A DNA stretch of 64,000 nucleotides from CAUZIR01 sp965250195 (GCA_965250195.1 OZ252295.1:682001-746000), one strand, 5' to 3'. Shown: positions 18,569 to 29,897, counted from the stretch's first letter. The notes: a model not told the origin generated them from the sequence alone. Made by a program: numbers and translations.

Positions 18569-19912
18569 ATGCCCACACCCATTGAGCAGCAGTACATCGA
18601 CCAGCACCCCAAGTCGATAGAGCGCTTCTCTGTCTCCAAGGACCTGTTCCCCGACGGCGTCACCCACGACGCCCGCCGGTTGCAGCCGTTCCCCATGTAC
18701 GTCACCCACGCCGAGGGCTCCCGCAAGTGGGACGTCGACGGCCACGAGATAATCGACTTCAAGACCGGCCACGGCGCCATGATCCTCGGTCACTCGCATC
18801 CCAAGGTCGTAGCGGCCGTGCAAGAGGCGATGTCCAAGGGCACCCAGATGGGGTCGTCCACCGACGCCGAGATCCGCTGGGGTGGGCTCGTACGTGAGCT
18901 GGTACCCTGCGCCGAGAAGGTGCGCTTCCACAGCTCCGGCACCGAGGCAGTGATGATGGCTATGCGGCTGGCCCGCGCATACACGGGCAAGTCCAAAATC
19001 ATCAAATTCGACGACCACTTCCACGGCTGGAGCGACTACGCCACGGCTGGCGGCGCCGGGCTCGGCGGTATCCCGCAAGAGACCCTCGACACCATGATCG
19101 TCCTACCACCGAACGACTTCGGGCTGGTGGAAAAGACGATCACGGGGCGCGACGACATCGCGGCGATCATGCTGGAGCCGACCGGCTCCCACATGGGCCT
19201 GCACCCCATCGCGCCGGAGTTCCTGCATCAGCTTCGTGACCTCACTGCCCGCACCGGAGTCGTCTTCCTCATGGACGAAGTAGTGACCGGGTTCCGGCTG
19301 TCGTCCGGCGGAGCGTCCAAGAAGTTCGACGTCACCCCCGACATCACCACCCTCGCCAAGATCGTCGGCGGCGGGTTGCCCGGCGCTGCGGTGGCCGGTA
19401 AGGCGGACATCATCAACCAGATTGAGTTCCACAACGACCCGGAATACGACACCAACCAGCGCGTCGGCCACCCCGGCACCTTCAACGCAAACCCCCTTTC
19501 GGCCGCAGCCGGGATAGCCGCGCTGGAGATGGTGCGGGACGGCCAGGTCAACGAAGATGCCGATACCGCTGCGAACAAGGTCAAGGCCGGGCTGAACGAA
19601 CTGCTGGGCAAGATGGAGATCCCCGGCCAGGTGACCGGCCACGGCTCTCTGCTGTTCATGCGCCTCGGCGTCGACTTCGAAGTGGAAGACGATGGCGCGA
19701 CCTTCGATCTCTCCGAAGCGGACTGGGCGAAGGTCAACGACGGCGCCCGCAACTCGCAGTTGCACCTAGCACTGCTCAACAACGGCATCGACCCCATGAG
19801 CAACGGCACCCGGCTGATCGTCGGGCAGGCGCACACCGACCAGGACGTCGCCGAGACCGTCGACGCCTACGAGAAGTCGCTAGGCGAGGTTCGGGACATC
19901 GGGCTCCTCTAG
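18569..19912 (+). CDS. Class III aminotransferase, glutamate-1-semialdehyde aminomutase-like
   Basis: 447 residues of the PLP fold type I class III family closest in layout to HemL. Motifs are the cofactor-phosphate segment FHSSGTEAVMMAMRLAR, the aspartate in VVFLMDEVVTGFRLS, and the PLP lysine at about residue 264 in TTLAKIVGGGLPG. GHPGTFNANPLSAAAG matches the HemL GTLSGNPLAMAAG region. HemL isomerises glutamate semialdehyde to 5-aminolevulinate, but many relatives act on other omega-amino acids, and no haem genes lie nearby. Monocistronic: a terminator follows at once. Confidence 0.8.
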   Translation: MPTPIEQQYIDQHPKSIERFSVSKDLFPDGVTHDARRLQPFPMYVTHAEGSRKWDVDGHEIIDFKTGHGAMILGHSHPKVVAAVQEAMSKGTQMGSSTDAEIRWGGLVRELVPCAEKVRFHSSGTEAVMMAMRLARAYTGKSKIIKFDDHFHGWSDYATAGGAGLGGIPQETLDTMIVLPPNDFGLVEKTITGRDDIAAIMLEPTGSHMGLHPIAPEFLHQLRDLTARTGVVFLMDEVVTGFRLSSGGASKKFDVTPDITTLAKIVGGGLPGAAVAGKADIINQIEFHNDPEYDTNQRVGHPGTFNANPLSAAAGIAALEMVRDGQVNEDADTAANKVKAGLNELLGKMEIPGQVTGHGSLLFMRLGVDFEVEDDGATFDLSEADWAKVNDGARNSQLHLALLNNGIDPMSNGTRLIVGQAHTDQDVAETVDAYEKSLGEVRDIGLL

Positions 19913-19937
19913 CCCGACTGCTTACCAGGTCCCTTTA

Positions 19938-19970
19938 GAGGCGGCGCGCCGGTGCGCCGCCTCTTTTTTT
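19938..19970 (+). terminator. Rho-independent terminator after the aminotransferase gene
   Basis: A 10-bp GC-rich stem (19938-19947 with 19954-19963) and a six-base loop are followed by seven T (19964-19970), 25 bases past the stop codon. Confidence 0.92.
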
Positions 19971-20058
19971 GCCCAGAATACAGGCAATAATCGAGGCTTC
20001 GAGTTCGTAACCTTCATGTAACGCCCGTGCAACTCGTGGCTTGGATACTGGCCCCGTT

Positions 20059-21941
20059 ATGAGCAAATTCCAACTATCTGTCTGGCAAATCCTAGCTATC
20101 ACTCTCGTCATCGCTGCGATCGCAGCGGCAGGAGTATCAGCGTTCTTGCTTTCCCGATCGGATGGCGTTGCACAGGTGGCCGCCCCGACCACAGTGGCGG
20201 TGAGCAGCGGCGACGTGACGCTCTCCATAGCCGCACCGGGCAGGGTGGCCGCCACCCGCACCGAGACGCTCGCAGCGCCGGTGGCCGGGCGGCTGGCCTC
20301 GCTCAACGTCCGACCGGGCAGCGTCGTGCAGGCCGGTGACGTCATCGCCACCGTTGACACCGAAGACCTGGAGCGGGCCGTCGATAGCGCCGAGACGCGC
20401 CTCGCCGTTGCGACCATCGACTGGGCAGACGCACTTGATGGTGCAGAACATGACCTGGCGATTTCCGAGAGCGCGCTGGCCGACTACATGGCGGGCCTCC
20501 CACTGGCGCTGGCCTCGGCCGAGGCCGACGTGGCTTCGGCTCTCGTTGCGGTCGATGACGCCAACCGGGCCCGGCCCGGACCGACTGACGAAGGGATGGC
20601 CGAAGCGCGAGAACAGGTCGACCTGGCTGAGGCCGCGCTTGAGGCCACCGGACGCGACATCGAATTACAGGAGGCCCGGTCGGTCGAGTCTCTTGCCATA
20701 GCGACCGAAGCGCGAGACGCCGCAGCGGTCGAGTATTTGAAAACCTTCGAACGCTGGTTGGGCATCTCTGAACTGCCACAACCAGTCGAGCCGGACGTCT
20801 TGCTCGCCCTGTGGGGCGTTGACCTGGTCGCACTGTTCGACGGTCCTGACACAGGACTTACGCCTTCATTCGGCTACGACGACCCTGACACCGCCTGGGA
20901 CGAGTGGACCGTACACGTCTGGAACAACGTCTTCGTCGGAGACGTGGCCGCCGACTGCAATAACGCTGACACGACAGAGGGCGCACTCTGTGTGCGCCAA
21001 GAGTTCGACGCTGCCTGGCAGACTCTCCGCGCTGCTGCGCTCGCACTGATCGTCGCCACGGCCGAGTCAGAGGGGACCGGGGCCCGCGCCGACGGCATGT
21101 GGATCGCCGCCCGGCGAGATGTCACCAACGCCGTGCAGGCCCTGACGAACCTGGAAGCCCTGTTCGAGCCGGACCGGGTGCGAGAGCGTGAGGCCGCCGT
21201 TTCCCAGGCCGAAGTCGGGCTGGTTGAAGCCCGCGAGTATCTGGCCGCACTTTCGGCGCTCGACGCGGACGGCTCGGCGCTGCCGATGACGGGCGAAGCA
21301 AAGGCGTTGCGACGAGGAGTGCTGCAAAACCGCGCGACCGTAGAAGCCCTGGAGCGAGGCGTCGACCCGTCCCTCGCGCTCGACGTGGACCAGGCCCAGT
21401 CCAACATGGCACGCGCTGTGCTGCGCGCACCGTTTGACGGCGTTGTTGTCGAAATTATGGCCGAGGCGGGCGACGTGCTCTTCCCCGGGACACCCGTCGC
21501 CCGACTAACCGATCCGACCGCCATAGAGATACGCACCACCGTTATCGAGGAGGACCTGCCGTTCGTGCAGGTCGGCCAGATCGCCGTTGTGTTCTTCGAC
21601 GCCGAACCGGACGCCGCGGTCCTCGGCACCGTGGCCCGCATCGTCCCGACGAGAGTTGACGGACAGGACAGGCCTCTCTACCACGTTTACGTCGCCACCA
21701 ACGGCGTCCCCGAGTCGGTACTGCCGGGCATGACCGCCGACACATCCCTCGTCGTCGTCGCCAGCGTGGATGTGCTGCGACTGCCCAGGTCACTCGTGAG
21801 GGGACCCAGCGGCGGCGCGGCGGTTCTCAAGGTCTGGGACGGCGTCGCGAGCACTGAAAGAGTCGTAGAGGTGGGACTCAAGGGCGACGTGAACGTCGAG
21901 ATCGTCAGCGGCCTCTTCGAAGGCGACCGGGTGATCGCAGA

Positions 21942-21945
<4 letters not shown>
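20059..21945 (+). CDS. MacA/HlyD-type export adaptor with large hairpin insertion
   Basis: 628 residues from ATG 20059 (an in-frame TTG at 20041 is possible). One N-terminal membrane helix (about 10-30), a first lipoyl half (LNVRPGSVVQAGDVIATV), a long coiled-coil hairpin, the second lipoyl half (RAPFDGVVVEIMAEAGDVLFPGT) and beta-barrel domains. Between about residues 220 and 340 an unrelated stretch, rich in Trp and Asp and with cysteines at 300 and 311, interrupts the hairpin. It overlaps the ABC ATPase gene by four bases (ATGA). In a monoderm cell the adaptor would reach into the cell wall, not to an outer membrane. Confidence 0.85.
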
Positions 21946-22654
<709 letters not shown>

Positions 22655-22655
<1 letters not shown>

Positions 22656-23947
22656 TGTCCCCTCTAGAAACCCTCATGACCGCCCTGCGGGGCCTCAACG
22701 GCAACAAACTGCGGGCCGCGCTGACCACGCTGGGCATCATCATCGGCGTCACCTCGGTAATCACCGTGCTGGCGCTGGGGAACGGTGCCAGGGCGGCGGT
22801 GGAAGAGAATTTCCGATTCCTCGGCTCGGACAACATCCGCATCACCTCCCGCAACAAGCTCGACAACGACGAACTCGTGCCTGCGGGCCAAATCCTGTCC
22901 TACGAAGATGGGCTCTTGCTCCCGACTGAGGCGCCACTGGTTTTCAGGGTAGCGATGTCGGTGGGCGGCTCGGCCCGGGTGCGCCATGAGCGGACCGTAC
23001 TGGACATGGGCATAAGCGGGGTTACGGCCGAGGCGCTGGACCTGCTGGCGATACAGGGCACCGTGCAGCCGGTGGACTGGTCGGGCAACGGTCTGCTGTT
23101 CGGGAGTCACCTGCTGGACAGCGGCCGATTTTTCACCCCGGTAGAGGTGCTGGCCGGTGCCGACATCTGCGTACTGGGCCACAAGACAGCGGCCGACCTG
23201 TTCGGCGGGGACGACCCGCTGGACCAGTCCATCTGGGTCAACAGGAGCCGATGCACCGTTGTCGGCGTGCTGGCCGAACTGGAGGCTACCGACCCGTCTC
23301 AGAGGCTTCGCAGTCGGCCCAACGAGGCGATTTATCTGCCCATCTCGACGGCGATTTCCAACCTGTTCGACGGCGAGCCCTCGGTGACTCTCACAGCACA
23401 AGTGACTGAAGAAAGCCGTATGGAAGAGGCCAAGACGCAGGTAATCGACTTTCTCCGTGACCGGCACGAGGTCGAACAGGGGCTGGACGGGAGCTTCGAG
23501 GACGACTTTGACCTGATGACCAGGCGTGACGTGCTGGGCGCCCAACAGGAGTCGGCCCGCACGTTCTCGCTCTTGCTCGCGGCCATGGCGGTGGTGTCGC
23601 TCATCGTCGGCGGAATCGGCGTGATGAACGTGATGCTGGTGACCGTCACCGAGCGCACCCGTGAGATCGGAGTTCGGCTGGCCGTCGGGGCAACTCCAAC
23701 GGACGTGATCGCCCAGTTCCTGCTGGAGGCGGTCGTCATCAGCGCCATCGGCGGCCTGGCGGGCATCGGGCTCGGCATCCTGACGATCCCAACGGCGGCG
23801 GCGCTAAACGACGGTATCGCGGTGCTGGCGCCCGGCAGCATTCCCATCGCCTTCGCGGTCGCGGTGGCGACCGGCGTCATCTTCGGCATCTACCCGGCTA
23901 TCAGGGCCTCACGGCTCGACCCCATCGAGGCCCTGCGCCACGACTGA
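22655..23947 (+). CDS. ABC transporter permease, MacB/FtsX type
   Basis: 430 residues. The first membrane helix follows LRGLNGNKLRAALTTLGIII at the N-terminus, then comes an extracellular domain of about 220 residues, then three helices at the C-terminus with the FtsX pattern (GIGVMNVMLVTVTERTREIG, then RLDPIEALRHD at the end). This is a mechanotransmission-type exporter half without the fused ATPase of true MacB. It works with the two upstream genes. Confidence 0.92.
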
Positions 23948-24006
23948 TCGAGCCCAAACACCCACAACACCTGAAACAACTCACAAACGTACAAAGGAGA
24001 ATCGAG

Positions 24007-24666
24007 ATGGAAACCAGGAAACTAGTTATCGGAATGGGCGCGATCATGGTGGTCGCCGCGCTGGTGGCGGTGTCGGTGACACTGGGGCTGCTGGCGGCCG
24101 GAGGCTCCGACTCGGACGGTGAGATCGTGTCGGCCGCCCCGTCAAATCAGGCCAGTCAGCAAGCCGACTCGGGCGCTCGCAGGCCCGCGGGCCGGGTAAT
24201 GGAGACCGTGATCGACGACGGTAACGGGCCGGTGGCTTCCAGGATAGAGATCCTGCCCTCACCCGACCTGCCCGTCCGTGAGTCCGAGACGTCCGGCATT
24301 TTCCTCCGGCAAATCGACAACTCGATATTCGTCGGCACCGGCGCCACCGAGCTCAACGTGCAGATCGAGCAGGCGGCCGACGGTTCGATCGTACCCAGCG
24401 TGAGCCTGAGTAGCAACGGTCCAGAGGTTGAAGTGGTCATCACCCACGACACGGTCTTGTACCAGGACGTTACCGAGATCCCCGGCCAGGGTGGCGTACC
24501 GGGCAAAGCCGGTGATACCACCGTCACCCAAAAAGTCGAGTTGATCGACACTCTCGACGACCTCAAGGGCAACGCCGAACTCCAGGTGTGGGGCACCAGG
24601 CGTGCCGACCGGGTGGTGGCCGACATTCTCGTTTTCGGCATCGTCGATCCGAACCTCGGGTTTTAA
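24007..24666 (+). CDS. Secreted or membrane-anchored protein of unknown family
   Basis: 219 residues with ribosome binding site AAGGAGA. An N-terminal hydrophobic segment (about 7-32) is followed by a Ser/Gln-rich linker and a beta-strand-rich domain (from about residue 90) ending IVDPNLGF. I do not recognise a family; the repeated short-strand pattern recalls DUF5666-like beta domains. It follows the ABC exporter genes after 59 bases and may be its cargo or a partner, which is inference from position. Confidence 0.75.
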   Translation: METRKLVIGMGAIMVVAALVAVSVTLGLLAAGGSDSDGEIVSAAPSNQASQQADSGARRPAGRVMETVIDDGNGPVASRIEILPSPDLPVRESETSGIFLRQIDNSIFVGTGATELNVQIEQAADGSIVPSVSLSSNGPEVEVVITHDTVLYQDVTEIPGQGGVPGKAGDTTVTQKVELIDTLDDLKGNAELQVWGTRRADRVVADILVFGIVDPNLGF

Positions 24667-24698
24667 GAGTCCCAGATCCCGAACACCGGCGCGCCCGT

Positions 24699-26099
24699 TC
24701 ACTCGTCCAGGTGAGGCGCCCCGAGGCGGTCGAGTTCGGCCCTCATCTCAGCAAGTTCGCCCGCGGGGGGCTCGTGCCCCCCGTAAAACGCGGCATTGAA
24801 AGCCTCGGTCGATATGCCGGCAAGGTCGCCGGGCACGAGTCGAGCCAACTCTTTTCGGTACTCGCCCGGCGTCGACGACCGGGGCCTGTCGCCACCCCGA
24901 GCACCGGCGTGCAGCAAGAGTCTGTAGTAGGCGCGCATGGCCGCCACGACGCCGGGCGGACCGGACGGCAGCTCGATCCGGGCTCCGGCTCGGCGACGAC
25001 GGAGCGCGGAGGGCAGCAGGCCGAAGAGCATGTTGGCTGCGTCCAAAAATGGGTCGGATTCCCCGAGCACGGACTCCCGGATCGCGTCAACCTGTTGGGG
25101 GCGTCTGCGGCGGCGGCGGCGCAGGGCGCGGGCGACTATGTACAGGACGATGGCGACAACAACGGCCAACAACGTCCACTCCAGCGCGATGACGTAAAGC
25201 GGGGTGGGACCGGCCTCGCGCTGTAAGAACTGCTCCCCGAACGATTCTCCGAGGGGGGTTAACTCCCGGCCCGGCTCGTCGCCGGAAAGCAGACCTAGGA
25301 ACAGGCTGACGACTCCGGTTATCACCCATGCCACCGGGACGATGAACACGAAAAACAGGACCGTGCCCATCCAGCCGAGTACCTCGCTGACCGGTGCCCG
25401 GACTGTTTCCAGGAACTCTTTGCGCACGAGGCTGAATGCAAACCCGACAGCCAGCACCCCAACGACCGTGGCTCCGACTACTCGGAGCCAGATCGCGGCC
25501 CCCTTTTCCCCTCCCGCTCCCCGGCCCAGCCTCGATATCCCGAGTCCCGCCAGGGTGCCGGCGAAAAAGACGAACAGCGCGCCGAAGGTGCTGAGCGCCT
25601 CTTCCGAGACCGCGTCCACCAGCACGGCGATAGCCATGAGCAACATGCCGAACTTGTAGCTCCGGTTCAGTGACTCTGAGGGCTCTTCAGCCGAGCCCAG
25701 TACGCCGCCGCGCCACCACAGCAGTAAGGCTGCGAAGGCTCCCACCGTGGCAGAGAAATTGGCGCCCTCGACCTCGGAGCCGCCGGAGGCGAACCGGGGC
25801 CATGCCAGGTCCCAAAACGCCTCTGACCCGGCGACCTGAGTGCTTATCGTCAAGTAAATGGCTGTCGCCCCGGCGGCGATCTGAAGGACGTACGGCGCCA
25901 GCCCTCCGACCGGCAGCCCCGAGAGCACGCGAGTGGTTAGCGCCCCGGCGGCCATCAACGCGAGCACGGCCAGCCACCCGAGCGGACTGCCGTGCGTTCC
26001 CATGCCCACGCCGATGATGCCCAGCAGTGCGAACAGCCATGCGCTCTCCGCCGCCACCAGTGAGGCGATTACCGCCCGGTCGCGAGAAGCGGTGCTCAT
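24699..26099 (-). CDS. Membrane protein with C-terminal DUF4129-type domain
   Basis: 466 residues. About seven or eight hydrophobic helices fill residues 10-265, one more lies near 300-320 followed by a polyarginine stop-transfer (RRRRRRPQQ), then a cytosolic C-terminal domain with the AMRAYYRLLLHAG and RKELARLVP pattern of DUF4129. Such proteins often accompany MoxR, DUF58 and transglutaminase genes. No transglutaminase domain is found here. It overlaps the DUF58 gene by four bases. Confidence 0.8.
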   Translation of the reverse strand: MSTASRDRAVIASLVAAESAWLFALLGIIGVGMGTHGSPLGWLAVLALMAAGALTTRVLSGLPVGGLAPYVLQIAAGATAIYLTISTQVAGSEAFWDLAWPRFASGGSEVEGANFSATVGAFAALLLWWRGGVLGSAEEPSESLNRSYKFGMLLMAIAVLVDAVSEEALSTFGALFVFFAGTLAGLGISRLGRGAGGEKGAAIWLRVVGATVVGVLAVGFAFSLVRKEFLETVRAPVSEVLGWMGTVLFFVFIVPVAWVITGVVSLFLGLLSGDEPGRELTPLGESFGEQFLQREAGPTPLYVIALEWTLLAVVVAIVLYIVARALRRRRRRRPQQVDAIRESVLGESDPFLDAANMLFGLLPSALRRRRAGARIELPSGPPGVVAAMRAYYRLLLHAGARGGDRPRSSTPGEYRKELARLVPGDLAGISTEAFNAAFYGGHEPPAGELAEMRAELDRLGAPHLDE

Positions 26100-27328
26100 G
26101 CCCCGGACCCGGACCGTTCGTCGAACGCCGCCATGTGTGTGCCGATGTCGTGCAGCACGACGCCCGCCGGGACAACGGGCGCCGGGGCTTCGCCGACGTA
26201 GACCAGCGACACCGGGTGGGCCCGGGCCCGGAGCCTGCCCAGGACATCGATTAGCTCATCCGAGTAATGGGCCACCACCAACAACACGGTGGCGCCGTGC
26301 GGCAGGGTGGTCATCTTCTCTTCCAAATGCGCCGCCATATTCGCCAGCGAGATGGCCTGCAACGTCGCCAGTGTCTCGAGCACCGCCTTTAGCTGCGGCT
26401 GGCTGCGCGACGGCCGTAGCTCCGCCGGACGGTCCGTAACCATGGGAACGCCGTTGGAGAGCAGGCCCAGCGAGTAGCCCTGTTCCACGCAATACGAGGC
26501 AAGAGATGCGCCCGCCGTTATCGCCCTCTCCAGGTGAATTGGCGAATACCCCTGCCAGTAGTGAGGGGTCGTCTCCACCGACACCGCCAGCACGACAGTT
26601 ACGTTGGCGCTGGGGTCGAAGGTGCGCACCCTGAGCCTCTGGCTCCGGGCGGTCGCCTTCCAGTCGATGGTGTTGAGGGGGTCGCCGGGGACGTAGTCCC
26701 TGGGCGCCGCCGGCCGAGACGGGTCCTGGAAGATGCGTGAGCCACCCCTCACCTCCCCCAGTGGCCGACCGCCAGGTATGCCAATGTCCGGGAGCGGCAC
26801 AACGCGGGGGTAGACGAGTACCCCGTCCCTGGCTTCCACTCGCATGCGGGAGTCGAACAGGCCGAACATGTCCCCCGAGTCGACCTGCGCCGGACCCAAT
26901 CTGAAGTAGCCGCGCCGGTTGAATTTTACCGAGTAGTTCCAGCGGATCCGCTCGTACCAGCCAACGGAGGTTCGGTGCTCCAGCGTGGACGAGTTTGGGC
27001 TGGCGCTGTGAGTCACTCTCGCACCTTCTACCGTCACGGCGTCGGGGATGGCGTCCTCGGTTCTCACCCAGGCCAGGGGGACCGGCTTTCGGTTGGTGAG
27101 CACCACCGACATAGGCACGCTCTCACCTATGAACACGCGCCGCTTGGGCAAGATGCGCTCGTACGTGACGTGGTCGAGTGAGACCCGGCCCCACAGGTAG
27201 CTGATGCCGGTCATGAGCAGGCCCATGGCACCGAAGGCGATGACGATGCTCTGCCCGGCGAAGACGCCGATGATGATCAGGACGACAAAGAGCCCGGTCC
27301 ACAGCTCCTGCCACAGTTGGGACAGCAA
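26096..27328 (-). CDS. DUF58 domain protein
   Basis: 410 residues. Two membrane helices at the N-terminus (about 10-50), then a beta-rich part, and the DUF58 signature PRDYVPGDPLNTIDWKATAR with RLRVRTFDP near residue 220, followed by a vWA-like region (VTVVLAVSVE). DUF58 proteins are regular partners of MoxR ATPases; the pair is thought to act in assembly of other complexes. It lies five bases after moxR. Confidence 0.92.
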   Translation of the reverse strand: MLSQLWQELWTGLFVVLIIIGVFAGQSIVIAFGAMGLLMTGISYLWGRVSLDHVTYERILPKRRVFIGESVPMSVVLTNRKPVPLAWVRTEDAIPDAVTVEGARVTHSASPNSSTLEHRTSVGWYERIRWNYSVKFNRRGYFRLGPAQVDSGDMFGLFDSRMRVEARDGVLVYPRVVPLPDIGIPGGRPLGEVRGGSRIFQDPSRPAAPRDYVPGDPLNTIDWKATARSQRLRVRTFDPSANVTVVLAVSVETTPHYWQGYSPIHLERAITAGASLASYCVEQGYSLGLLSNGVPMVTDRPAELRPSRSQPQLKAVLETLATLQAISLANMAAHLEEKMTTLPHGATVLLVVAHYSDELIDVLGRLRARAHPVSLVYVGEAPAPVVPAGVVLHDIGTHMAAFDERSGSGA

Positions 27329-27333
27329 GTGCT

Positions 27334-28314
27334 CTAGTCGGCGAGGTTGCAGGGCGTCGGCGGGTCGCGCTCTATTGGCACGGGCACGGCGGCGAGCACC
27401 TCGGCGACGATGTCCGACCCGACGACGCCGCGCAGCCGAGAGCCCCCGCCCATGATCATGCGATGGCCCAGCACCGGCGAAGCGAGCGCCTTGACGTCGT
27501 CGGGCAGCACGTAGTCTCGACCGACAACGGCCGCTCTCGCCTGTGCGGTCTTGTAAAGGGCCAGTCCGGCCCGGGGGCTGGCGCCCAGCTCGACACCGTC
27601 GTGGTCGCGTGTAGCCCGCACCACCTCAGCGACGTAAGCCCGCACGAGTTCATCGACGCGTACGCCCGGCACGGCGGCGCGGGCCTGGCCAATGGCTGCG
27701 GCGTCCGTGACGGGAGCTAAAGTCGGTGCCCCAGAGGGATCGTCAAATCGCAGGAAGATGTCGAGTTCTTCGTCTTTCGTCGGATACCCCAACTCGACAC
27801 GGACCATGAACCGGTCCAACTGTGCTTCAGGAAGGGGGAAGGTGCCCTCCAGCTCGATGGGGTTCTGGGTGGCCAGCACGAGAAACGGGTCGGGCAGCGG
27901 CATGGTGTCGCCGTCGATGGTGGCCTGTTGTTCTTGCATCGCCTCCAGCAACGCCGATTGTGTTCGGGGAGTCGCCCGGTTTATCTCGTCGGCCAACAGC
28001 ACCTGACTGAACACCGGCCCGGCCCTGAACTGGAAATCGCCGGTCTTCTGGTTGAAGAAGTTGACGCCGAGGACATCGGAGGGCATGAGGTCGGAGGTGA
28101 ATTGGATGCGCTTGAAGGTGCAGCCCAGCGAGTCGGCCAGCGCACGGGCGAGGGTCGTCTTGCCGATACCGGGTACGTCCTCGATGAGCACGTGTCCACC
28201 GCACAGCAGGGCTATGAGGGCGAGTTCGATGGCCTCGCCTTTGCCCACGACCACCCGCTGGACGTTTTCTCGAACGGATTTTACGAGGGTCTGTATTTGC
28301 CCGACATCTGCCAT
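27334..28314 (-). CDS. MoxR-type AAA+ ATPase
   Basis: 326 residues. Walker A EDVPGIGKTTLAR (about residue 40), Walker B VLLADEINRATPRTQ, sensor 1 VLATQNPIELEGTFPLPEAQ and the C-terminal lid with SPRAGLALYKTAQARA. MoxR ATPases act as chaperones for metal insertion or complex maturation. It forms an operon with the DUF58 and DUF4129 genes downstream and the TcuA-like gene 13 bases upstream. Confidence 0.95.
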   Translation of the reverse strand: MADVGQIQTLVKSVRENVQRVVVGKGEAIELALIALLCGGHVLIEDVPGIGKTTLARALADSLGCTFKRIQFTSDLMPSDVLGVNFFNQKTGDFQFRAGPVFSQVLLADEINRATPRTQSALLEAMQEQQATIDGDTMPLPDPFLVLATQNPIELEGTFPLPEAQLDRFMVRVELGYPTKDEELDIFLRFDDPSGAPTLAPVTDAAAIGQARAAVPGVRVDELVRAYVAEVVRATRDHDGVELGASPRAGLALYKTAQARAAVVGRDYVLPDDVKALASPVLGHRMIMGGGSRLRGVVGSDIVAEVLAAVPVPIERDPPTPCNLAD

Positions 28315-28327
28315 TGCGTTGGCCGCT

Positions 28328-29812
28328 TTACCCGTTTACCTGCGCCTGGCCGAGCCCGGCCGCGTGGGCACCGCCCAGTCGGCCGAATACGGAACCGTGC
28401 ATCAACCCCGCCGCGCGCAGGCTGCCGTGGTAAAAGATGCCGCCGACAATTTCGCCGGCCGCATACAGGCCAGCAATGGGGCGGTCTTCCATGTCCAACA
28501 CCCTGGCGTCGGCGTCGATCCTCAGGCCACCGTAGGTGTAGGTGATGCCGCCGGTGACCCGGTAGGCGAAGAAGGGCGGACGGTCGATGCGGATAGCCCA
28601 GTTGGTCTTGGGCGGAGTGAGCGTTTTGGTGGATCTGCCGTCCAGCAGCCGGGGCGCGTAGTCGCCTTCGTGCGCCTCGGCGTTATAGGCATCGATGGTG
28701 GCTCTGAGCACGCCCGCGTTTACGTCGATGGCCTCGGCCAATCCTTCGATAGTGTCTGACTGGGCGGGGGTCGAACCGCCGTAACGAGGCTCAAGAAGGG
28801 GGGCGGAGCGGGCGTCAAAGAGCTGGTAGGCGATGCTGCGCTCCTGCTCCAATACGGCCTCCCCTACCCTTACGAAGGTCTGCTCGGCAAAGGACGCGCC
28901 CTCGTCGATGAAGCGCAGACCACCAACATTGACCATTATTCCGAGGGGATAGGAGCGCCTGGGCATGGCGTCGGTTATGGGCAGCTCTCCGGTCACCGGC
29001 GCGTCCACGTCGATAGGCGTGCCGTGACAGCCGGTCCACTGCCCCGCCGGAGCCGCCCCCGCGTCGAGCGCCGCCCGGTGCCCATCGCCGGTGTTGTAAC
29101 GCGAGCCCCGAACCCTGGCCTTTTCCCAGTGGCCACCAAGGTACTTGACCCGCATCTCGGGGTTGGCCTCGAAGCCTCCGCAGGCGAGCACGACGGCTTT
29201 TGCCCGGATGGCGTGCCTGCCATCGCCGTCCTGTACTATGAGGCCTGTGACCTCACCGCGCTCACCCAGCGTTAGCTCGACCATCTTGGTTTCGAACAGG
29301 ACCTGGACGCCCGCCCTCACGGCAGACCTCGTGAGCATCTCGACCAGGCCGGGGCCCGAGCCGTGAGCGGCCAGGCCCACCTGGTTGGGAATGACCGAGG
29401 GGGCGTTCTCCAGATTGGGATTTATGTATAGCTCCCAGACGACGCCCCGAGAGTGCATCCAGTCCACGGTGGGACGGGACTGGGCGATCACGACCTCGGC
29501 CAACTCTGCGCTGGTGTCGCCATGAGTAGCCTCGCCGAAGTGCCGCCGAAAGTCGTCAGCGGTGTACGGGTCCATAGAGGCGCGGCCGACGTCGGCGTCG
29601 GGAGGGAGCAGGTTTTCTCGCAGATCGGCCAGCCCCTCGTGGGTGAAGCGGAATCCGCCGCCGGTGAAGGGGCAGTTCCCGCCCTGGGCAGAGGCGGGGG
29701 CCTTTTCCAATACAACGACACTCGCGCCAGCTTCCCGGGCGGACAGCGCGGCGCACAGGGCGGCGTTACCGGCGCCGACCACGATAACGTCGAAGTAGAT
29801 TTCTTCGGTCAT
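28328..29812 (-). CDS. FAD-dependent dehydrogenase, TcuA/fumarate reductase flavoprotein family
   Basis: 494 residues. The N-terminal FAD site is DVIVVGAGNAALCAALSARE, then LEKAPASAQGGNCPFTGGGF. Near the C-terminus lie GGITYTYGGLRIDADARVLD and IAGLYAAGEIVGG. The overall layout and the NAALCAALSA form of the dinucleotide motif are those of tricarballylate dehydrogenase TcuA and its relatives, which oxidise or reduce C-C bonds of carboxylic acids. The true substrate is unknown; such flavoproteins are numerous in marine Chloroflexota. It leads the moxR operon. Confidence 0.87.
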   Translation of the reverse strand: MTEEIYFDVIVVGAGNAALCAALSAREAGASVVVLEKAPASAQGGNCPFTGGGFRFTHEGLADLRENLLPPDADVGRASMDPYTADDFRRHFGEATHGDTSAELAEVVIAQSRPTVDWMHSRGVVWELYINPNLENAPSVIPNQVGLAAHGSGPGLVEMLTRSAVRAGVQVLFETKMVELTLGERGEVTGLIVQDGDGRHAIRAKAVVLACGGFEANPEMRVKYLGGHWEKARVRGSRYNTGDGHRAALDAGAAPAGQWTGCHGTPIDVDAPVTGELPITDAMPRRSYPLGIMVNVGGLRFIDEGASFAEQTFVRVGEAVLEQERSIAYQLFDARSAPLLEPRYGGSTPAQSDTIEGLAEAIDVNAGVLRATIDAYNAEAHEGDYAPRLLDGRSTKTLTPPKTNWAIRIDRPPFFAYRVTGGITYTYGGLRIDADARVLDMEDRPIAGLYAAGEIVGGIFYHGSLRAAGLMHGSVFGRLGGAHAAGLGQAQVNG

Positions 29813-29891
29813 TCAGACACCCCTGTCATGCAAAAACCCCTGGCATTTAGGCGACCGTGGCGCTCGGGCACCCGTCGCAGGGTCGGCCAAG

Positions 29892-29897
29892 TATAAT
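29892..29897 (+). promoter_or_regulatory. -10 box TATAAT upstream of the DUF5808 gene
   Basis: A perfect TATAAT lies in the gap between divergent genes. No good -35 match is seen 17 bases upstream. The in-frame ATG at 29896 overlaps the box and so cannot be the start if this promoter is used. Confidence 0.4.
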
